Assembly (NCBI GenBank): GCA_030039995.1
Contig: JASHUL010000084.1
Coordinates: 1-9,277, forward strand
Source: Thermoplasmata archaeon
GTDB lineage: Archaea; Thermoplasmatota; Thermoplasmata; Lutacidiplasmatales; UBA184
Length of the DNA: 9,277 nucleotides
Direction: 5' to 3'
The notes under the pieces are model-generated. The model saw nothing but the letters and a program-made list of their open reading frames with translations, did not search any database and had not been told where the DNA came from. Made by a program: the position numbers and the translations under genes. Shown here piece by piece: positions 4,707-9,277 of this stretch (position 1 is the stretch's first letter; the number at the start of each line of letters is the position of its first letter).

Positions 4707-7679
4707 ATGCCGCCGGACGAGGAGGGGACCGGCGCTCCGACGGCCCCCGAGATCCAACGCCGCGTCCTCCGTTACTGGGAGGAGCACGGGGTCCCCGACC
4801 GGGCGTACGGGGGGACCCCCGACGGACCGGTGTTCCGCTTCACCGAGGGTCCGCCCGGCGTGAACGGCCCGCCGCACTTGGGGCACACCGAGCCGCGGAC
4901 GCTGAAGGACGTCCAGCTCCGGTACCGTCGAATGCGCGGCGCGCGCATCGTCAGCGCGATGGGAGGCTGGGATTGTCACGGGCTCCCGGTCGAGCTCGCG
5001 ATCGAGCGCAAGCACGGCCTGAAGTCGCACCGGGACATCGAGTCGTTCGGCGTGGAACGGTTCTGCGACGAGTGCCGCGCGACGGCGCTCACCTACGCCG
5101 ACGTCTGGCGCGAGATGAGCCGGCGGCAGGGGTTCTGGCTCGACTACGACCACCCGTACCGCACGATGGACGCGCCCTACATCGAGAGCGTCTGGTGGGC
5201 GTTGAAGACGCTCTTCGACCGCGGGCTCCTCGACAAAGGCCACTACGTGCTGCCGTACTGCCCCCGGTGCGAGACGACCCTCTCCTCGCACGAGGTCGCT
5301 CAGGGCTACCGGGAAGTCTCCGACCCCTCGGTGACCGTGCGCTTCCCGCTGGAGGGCGAGGAGCGCGACCTCCTCGCCTGGACGACCACGCCGTGGACGC
5401 TGCCCGCGAACCTGTTGGTGGTCGCGCACCCGGACCTCGAGTACTCGGTCGTCCGGACCGGTGACGGGCGCGACGTCGTGCTCGCGACCCAGGCGGTCCC
5501 GCGCTACTTCTCGGGTCCTGTCGAGGTCGTCGCTCGGCTCCCCGGCGCCGACCTGGCCGGACGCGGCTACGTGCCGCCGTTCGACGCGGCCGGTCCGGGC
5601 GACGGGCGCTACCGCGTCGTGCTCGACGACTTCGTCACGGCGCACGAGGGGACCGGGCTCGTGCATTCGGCCCCGAGCTTTGGTCCGGACGACTATCGGA
5701 TCGGCGCCCGGGAGAAGGTCGGGGTCTTCGACCCGCTCGACGGTCGGGGGGTCTTCGGCGACGCCGTGCCGCTCGTCCGGGGCAAGCCGTTCAAGACGGC
5801 GGACCCGATCCTCGTCGCCGACCTCGCGGAGCGCGGCCGGCTCTTCCGGTCGGAGACGATCCGTCACACCTACCCGTTCTGCTGGCGGTGCGACCACGCG
5901 CTCCTCTATCGAGCGATCGACTCCTGGTTCGTGCGCACCTCGCGCGTCACCGACGCACTGGTGCGGTACAACCGCGCCTCCCGCTGGGTGCCCGAGTACC
6001 TCCGGGACGGCCGGTTCGGCAATTTCCTGACCGAAGCGAAGGACTGGGCGCTGTCGCGCAGCCGGTACTGGGGGACGCCTCTCCCGGTCTGGGTCTGCGC
6101 CAAGGGGCACGCGACGTGCCTCGGCAGCTTCGCCGAGCTGGCTCAGCTCTCCGGTGCGCCGCTTCCCGCCGACTTCGACCCCCACCGGGTCACCGTCGAC
6201 CGGGTCGTGCTGAGCTGCCCGACGTGCGGCGGCGAGAGCCGACGCGAGCCGTACACCGTCGACGTCTGGTTCGATAGCGGCTGCGCCCCGTTCGCTCAGT
6301 TCCACTACCCGTTCGAGCCCGGACCGTTCGACCCCGCGGCGCCGCTCGACTTCGTCTCCGAGGCGATCGACCAGACGCGCGGATGGTACTACACGCTCCT
6401 CGTGATCGCCACGATGGTGTTCGACCGACCGGCGTTCCGGGCGAACCTGACGTGCGAGTTCCTGCTCGAAGAGACCGGCCGGAAGATGTCGAAGTCCCGG
6501 GGCCGTGTGCTCGAGCCGCTCGAGCTGCTCGACCGGATCGGCGGCGACCCGATCCGCTGGTTGTTCCTCTCCCAGGACTTCACCGCGCCGATCCGGGCCG
6601 GCGAAGATACGCTCGAGAAATCGGGACACCGCACGCTCGGAGCGCTGCGCAACGTCGTGGCGTTCCACCTCGAGAACGCACGGGCGGACCGACTCCCTCC
6701 GGTACTCACCGCACCCACCGCGTCGAACGTGCTCGACCGATGGCTCCTCTCGCGGCTCGAGGGCCTGCGGACGGCGTCGACCGGCGCGCACGAATCGTTC
6801 GACCCGCGCCCGGCCGCCGCCGCCGTCCGGGAGTTCGTCGACGACCTGTCGACGTGGTACCTTCGTCGCTCGCGTCCGCGTTTTTGGGCGGCCGCCGACC
6901 GCCCCGAGCGCCGCGCGGCGCACGCGACGCTCGCGTTCGTGCTCCTCGAACTCTCCCGCCTTCTCGCGCCGCTCCTTCCGTTCACGGCCGAGTGGGTCTG
7001 GCAGGAGGTCGGCGAGCGCGGATGGTCGGCCGCCGACCGTTCGGTCCACTTCGCCGGCTGGCCCACGGAATCGGCGGCCCGCGACCCCGCGCTCGAGGCC
7101 GGCATGCGGGAGCTCCGCGACCTCGTCGAGGTCGGCCGGGAGCTCCGACAGCGCGCGGAGGTCCGGTCCCGGATCCCGCTCGCCGAGCTCGTGCTGTTCG
7201 GCCCGGCGTCGCCCGAGCTCGCCGGTCTCGGGACCGAGGGAACGGCGCTGCTCGCCGAGGAGCTCAACGTGAAGCGCGTCGTGCGCGCGTCCGCGGAGTC
7301 GGCCGCGGGCTACCCCGAGAGCGCCTGGGTCGTCCGGGAGGACGGGGGTCGGCCGGTCGCGGCGCTGCCCCGCCGCCCGTCGCCCGAGCTGCTCGAAGAG
7401 GGATGGGCCCGCGAGGTCGGGCGTCGCCTGCAGCAGGCGCGCAAAGAACTCGGCCTACGGTATCTCGACCCGGTCGCCGTGACCGTGAGCGCGCCCGAGC
7501 CGATCGCCCGGGCGCTGCGACGCCGGAGCACCGCCCTCGCGACCGACCTGCTCGCCGACCCGTTCGACGTCGTCGAGACCCCGCTCGAGCCCGGACCGGA
7601 CATCCGCCGCTGGGACGTGGACGGCGTCGCGTTCTCCGCCCGGATCGTCCGTCGGGCGACCGGCGCAGCCCCGGGCTAA
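4707..7679 (+). CDS. ileS: Isoleucine--tRNA ligase (IleRS)
   Basis: A 990-residue class I aminoacyl-tRNA synthetase that charges tRNA-Ile. Visible motifs, in order: the HIGH signature H57-L-G-H60 within 'GPPHLGH', 'GWDCHGLPVE' at 87-96 (typical of IleRS), a Cys pair C185/C188 (YCPRCE), the CP1 editing-domain motif 'WTTTPWTLPAN' at 225-235, 'GTGLVHSAPSFGPDDY' at 315-330, a second Cys pair C392/C395 (FCWRCD), a possible zinc knuckle ending in C504/C507 (CPTCGG), 'VDVWFDSGCAPFAQF', 'IDQTRGWYYTLL', and K593-M-S-K-S597. The rest is the anticodon-binding helical domain and a C-terminal region. Length is slightly below that of typical archaeal IleRS (about 1,040-1,060 from memory). The frame is open back to GTG 4608, inside the bactofilin-like gene. 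I chose ATG 4707 because homologous sequence begins just after it and the TATA-like element is correctly placed. Its stop overlaps the convergent AMMECR1 gene. Confidence 0.97.
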   Translation: MPPDEEGTGAPTAPEIQRRVLRYWEEHGVPDRAYGGTPDGPVFRFTEGPPGVNGPPHLGHTEPRTLKDVQLRYRRMRGARIVSAMGGWDCHGLPVELAIERKHGLKSHRDIESFGVERFCDECRATALTYADVWREMSRRQGFWLDYDHPYRTMDAPYIESVWWALKTLFDRGLLDKGHYVLPYCPRCETTLSSHEVAQGYREVSDPSVTVRFPLEGEERDLLAWTTTPWTLPANLLVVAHPDLEYSVVRTGDGRDVVLATQAVPRYFSGPVEVVARLPGADLAGRGYVPPFDAAGPGDGRYRVVLDDFVTAHEGTGLVHSAPSFGPDDYRIGAREKVGVFDPLDGRGVFGDAVPLVRGKPFKTADPILVADLAERGRLFRSETIRHTYPFCWRCDHALLYRAIDSWFVRTSRVTDALVRYNRASRWVPEYLRDGRFGNFLTEAKDWALSRSRYWGTPLPVWVCAKGHATCLGSFAELAQLSGAPLPADFDPHRVTVDRVVLSCPTCGGESRREPYTVDVWFDSGCAPFAQFHYPFEPGPFDPAAPLDFVSEAIDQTRGWYYTLLVIATMVFDRPAFRANLTCEFLLEETGRKMSKSRGRVLEPLELLDRIGGDPIRWLFLSQDFTAPIRAGEDTLEKSGHRTLGALRNVVAFHLENARADRLPPVLTAPTASNVLDRWLLSRLEGLRTASTGAHESFDPRPAAAAVREFVDDLSTWYLRRSRPRFWAAADRPERRAAHATLAFVLLELSRLLAPLLPFTAEWVWQEVGERGWSAADRSVHFAGWPTESAARDPALEAGMRELRDLVEVGRELRQRAEVRSRIPLAELVLFGPASPELAGLGTEGTALLAEELNVKRVVRASAESAAGYPESAWVVREDGGRPVAALPRRPSPELLEEGWAREVGRRLQQARKELGLRYLDPVAVTVSAPEPIARALRRRSTALATDLLADPFDVVETPLEPGPDIRRWDVDGVAFSARIVRRATGAAPG
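7676..7679. other. Overlapping convergent stop codons
   Basis: The tetranucleotide CTAA contains the TAA of ileS on the plus strand (7677-7679) and the TAG of the AMMECR1 gene on the minus strand (7678-7676). There is no space for a terminator between the two genes, so each transcript must run into the other gene. Confidence 0.9.
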
Positions 7680-8299
7680 GCGGCGCTCGACGCGAACGTC
7701 GCTCGCTCGACCGGCCCGTCGGGAGACCGCTCCGAGAACACCTCGGCCTCGAACCGGCGGACCTTCACCCGGGGGTCCCGCCAGGCGCGCGGCGGCAGTC
7801 CCGCCTTCTCGCAGGTGCCATCGAGGAGCTCCTCCGCCGTCCATCCCTGCTCGGGGGCGACCTGAGGGAGGAGGAGCCCGCTCGTGCCGAACCCGTCGAC
7901 GATCAGGCCGTCTCGTCCGACCTGGACCTCGCGGACCCGGTCCTCGGGCCGGGCCGCGACGAGCGGCCGGGGCACGGTGAGGACCGAGACCTCGACGGTG
8001 AGCGCATCGAGCTCGGAGGCCCGCACGTGGGCGAATCGCGGGTCGTCCGTGGCCGCGGAGACGGCCGCCTCCGCGACCGCCCGCTCGAGCGGCAGCACCG
8101 GCAGCGGAAAGCCGATGCAGCCGCGGAGCTCGCCGCCCGGGTGCCCGCGGAGGGTCACGAACGCGCCGCGGGACTCCCGGAACACCGGCGCGAGCGTTTC
8201 GACGGGGCGGGAGCCCGAGGTCGGGGCGGCGGCCAGCGCGCGTTCGAGGCTCCGCCGGGCGAGCCGCACGGCCTGGGCGCCCTCCTCCACCGACAGCAT
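7676..8299 (-). CDS. AMMECR1 domain protein
   Basis: A 207-residue protein whose whole length is one AMMECR1 domain. It has an N-terminal helix 'MLSVEEGAQAVRLARRSLERAL' (1-22), 'RGAFVTLR' at 44-51, the family's invariant 'LRGCIG' at 58-63, 'AVSAATDDPRFAHV' at 79-92, 'LTVEVSVL' at 100-107, 'GRDGLIVD' at 128-135, 'GLLLPQVAPEQGWTAEELLD' at 141-160, and 'RRFEAEVFSE' at 181-190. The conserved Cys in LRGCIG suggests an enzymatic or binding role, but the biochemical function is not established. The minus-strand frame remains open upstream to 8491. I placed the start at ATG 8299 because family homology begins there and the upstream extension would run through the L40e gene. The stop overlaps that of ileS. 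Family members are often found with radical SAM or MEMO genes, and none is in view here. Confidence 0.93.
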   Translation of the reverse strand: MLSVEEGAQAVRLARRSLERALAAAPTSGSRPVETLAPVFRESRGAFVTLRGHPGGELRGCIGFPLPVLPLERAVAEAAVSAATDDPRFAHVRASELDALTVEVSVLTVPRPLVAARPEDRVREVQVGRDGLIVDGFGTSGLLLPQVAPEQGWTAEELLDGTCEKAGLPPRAWRDPRVKVRRFEAEVFSERSPDGPVERATFASSAA

Positions 8300-8383
8300 C
8301 GACCGCGAAAGACGGCCGGCACGGAAAGGCGCTTCGCCGCTCGGAGGAGCCTTTATACGCGAGGAGACGTCCCCGCGGGTCCC
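8300..8383. promoter_or_regulatory. Divergent promoter region between the AMMECR1 and L40e genes
   Basis: CCTTTATACG at 8350-8359 is the most TATA-like sequence in the window. On the plus strand it is centred about 29 bases before the L40e ATG (8384), giving a leaderless or nearly leaderless message. No Shine-Dalgarno lies within the usual distance. On the minus strand the same bases read GTATAAAGG, about 55 bases before the AMMECR1 start, which would leave a leader of roughly 30 bases. A weaker CCTTTCC at about 8323-8329 is an alternative minus-strand element at about 27 bases. Confidence 0.55.
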
Positions 8384-8536
8384 ATGCCGTTCCCCGAAGC
8401 GGTCGAGCGACTGCTCAACAAGAAGATCTGCATGAACTGCTCGGCGCGCAACCCGCCCCGCGCGGTCCAGTGCCGCAAGTGCGGCTACCACGGCCTGCGC
8501 GTGAAGTCGCGCGAGCGGTCGGGGAAGACGCAGTAG
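8384..8536 (+). CDS. rpl40e: Large ribosomal subunit protein eL40 (L40e)
   Basis: A 50-residue protein beginning MPFPEAVERLLNKKICMNC. It has the single zinc ribbon of archaeal L40e: C16-x-x-C19 and C30-x-x-C33, with 'SARNPPRAVQCRKCGYHGLR' between and after, and a basic C-terminus (VKSRERSGKTQ). It is a structural component of the large ribosomal subunit, binding rRNA. Archaeal L40e lacks the ubiquitin fusion of many eukaryotes, as here. The frame has no upstream stop for about 2 kb because of the GC content, so the start is set by homology ('FPEAv.RL..KKICM.C') and by the TATA-like element about 29 bases upstream. The gene is monocistronic, with a divergent gene on one side and a convergent one six bases beyond its stop on the other. 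Confidence 0.97.
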   Translation: MPFPEAVERLLNKKICMNCSARNPPRAVQCRKCGYHGLRVKSRERSGKTQ

Positions 8537-8542
8537 GCGTCC

Positions 8543-9277
8543 TTACGGCGGCGGCACGGCGTCCGGGCCGTGCGCGAACGGCACCGGCTCGCCGTGCGCC
8601 GGTTCCCGCGCGACGTCCAGTCGCTTTCGCGCGAGGAAGAGGAGGTTCTTCATGCCGTCCCGCCAGCTGGAGAGCTTGGGGCGACCCCATCGCTCGCCGT
8701 AGCGGATCGGCACCTCGACGAAGTGGAGCCCGCGAAGCAACACCTCGATCTTCAGCTCCTCGCTGAGCGCCATGCCGTCCTCGCCGAGGTGGACCCGGTC
8801 GAGGACGTCCCTCCGGAACACCCAGAAACCGCTCTGGCTGTCCGCGAGGGTCCCCTCGGGGAGCTCTCGGAGGTAGCGGTGGTACGCGACGTCGAGGAAC
8901 AGGTTGAGGATGCGATTGCCGATCCGGTGCTCCGTCGTCATCGCCCGACGGTCGATGTAGGCCATCCGATTCCCTGTCAGGAAGTCGATCCGTTCCTCGA
9001 GCAGCTTGCGCACGAGCTCGGGGATCGTCTCGACCGGGTAGGTCGCGTCGCCGTCGGCCGTCGCGATCACGTCTCCCTCGGCCGCGGCGAATCCGGTCTT
9101 GTACGCCCGACCGTACCCCCGGCGGGGCTCGACGATGACCCGCGCGCCCTCCGCGGCGGCGATCCCGCGGGTGTCGTCGGTGGAGGCGCCGTCGACGACG
9201 AGGATCTGCCAGTCGATCGGGGCGTGGGCGAAGACCGTCCGGTTCGCCTCGTCGGCGGCGTGGCGGAACGTGCGGAG
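8543..9277 (-). CDS. Family 2 glycosyltransferase, polyprenyl-phosphate sugar synthase-like (N-terminus beyond window)
   Basis: The minus-strand frame is open from base 9277 to TAA at 8545-8543, giving 244 residues without the N-terminal start of the GT-A domain (the usual 'viPayNE' strand is off the edge). Visible motifs: 'WQILVVDGASTDDTRGIA' (23-40, the nucleotide-sugar Asp strand, with VVDGAST where VVDDGST is usual), 'VIVEPRRGYGRAYKTGFAAAEGD' starting at 47, 'IATADGDATYPVETIPEL' starting at 71 (the metal-binding acidic motif of DPM1-like enzymes), 'LTGNR', 'DSQSGFWVFRRDVL', and 'EELKIEVLLRGLHFVEVPIRYGER'. This pattern fits dolichol-phosphate mannose/glucose synthase-like GT2 enzymes, which transfer a sugar from a nucleotide to a polyprenyl phosphate at the cytoplasmic membrane face for surface glycosylation. 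No C-terminal membrane segment is present. The last ~25 residues are Pro-rich. The sugar specificity cannot be read from this. Confidence 0.9.
   Translation of the reverse strand, partial: LRTFRHAADEANRTVFAHAPIDWQILVVDGASTDDTRGIAAAEGARVIVEPRRGYGRAYKTGFAAAEGDVIATADGDATYPVETIPELVRKLLEERIDFLTGNRMAYIDRRAMTTEHRIGNRILNLFLDVAYHRYLRELPEGTLADSQSGFWVFRRDVLDRVHLGEDGMALSEELKIEVLLRGLHFVEVPIRYGERWGRPKLSSWRDGMKNLLFLARKRLDVAREPAHGEPVPFAHGPDAVPPP

Noticed and set aside
4290..7049. A 919-codon open frame on the minus strand opposite ileS
   Set aside because: Its translation is Arg/Pro/Glu/Val-rich low-complexity sequence with no recognisable motif, and it lies opposite a gene with complete IleRS signatures. 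In very GC-rich coding DNA the antisense frames lack stops by composition.
6383..8383. Long N-terminal extension of the L40e frame (about 670 extra codons)
   Set aside because: The extension reads through ileS and antisense to AMMECR1 with Arg/Ala/Gly-rich sequence. L40e proteins begin at the MPFPEA segment, and a promoter-like element sits just before it.
8300..8491. 64-residue N-terminal extension of the AMMECR1 protein
   Set aside because: It would lie antisense to the L40e gene and shows no AMMECR1 homology. The domain starts at the ATG at 8299.
1..9277. tRNA genes, CRISPR arrays, insertion sequences or attachment sites
   Set aside because: I saw no cloverleaf-like sequence in any gap, no spaced repeats, no transposase or integrase motifs, and no long terminal inverted repeats. 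The gaps are too short to hold most of these.

Overview
This 9.3-kb window is a dense, very GC-rich chromosomal segment from an archaeon. The archaeal assignment rests on four genes: ribosomal protein L40e, the KEOPS subunit Pcc1, a geranylgeranyl-reductase-like C-terminus and an AMMECR1-domain protein. Gene content and style suggest a GC-rich member of the Thermoplasmatota, but that lineage call is inference. There are no tRNA or rRNA genes, insertion sequences, CRISPR arrays or phage-like genes. Gaps between genes never exceed about 85 bases.

Layout, left to right. (1) The plus-strand end of a probable geranylgeranyl reductase (archaeal membrane lipid saturation) is followed closely by two helical hypothetical proteins, 239-880 and 888-1238. 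(2) A DUF1028 protein with a C-terminal putative peptidoglycan-binding-like domain (1266-2267) overlaps the start of a KEOPS Pcc1 gene (2264-2488). (3) A CPBP-family membrane protease (2509-3333) stands alone. (4) A CoA-binding-domain protein (3395-3826) and a long bactofilin-like protein (3836-4657) form a pair. (5) Isoleucyl-tRNA synthetase (4707-7679) converges on an AMMECR1 gene (7676-8299, minus), and the two stop codons overlap. (6) From an 84-base divergent spacer, L40e (8384-8536, plus) is transcribed toward a GT2 glycosyltransferase on the minus strand that runs off the right edge.

Most of the genes are housekeeping: translation (ileS, L40e, Pcc1 for t6A tRNA modification), lipid metabolism and surface glycosylation. 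They do not form one pathway.

The clearest structural signal is regulatory. Five genes have an isolated AT-rich TATA-like element about 24-30 bases before the start codon and no Shine-Dalgarno sequence, as expected of leaderless transcripts. Two of these elements overlap the upstream gene's stop codon. Internal genes of apparent operons lack the element, and one has a good Shine-Dalgarno instead. I found no convincing new multi-gene system. The less characterised items are the two adjacent helical hypothetical proteins, the DUF1028 fusion next to Pcc1, and the archaeal bactofilin.
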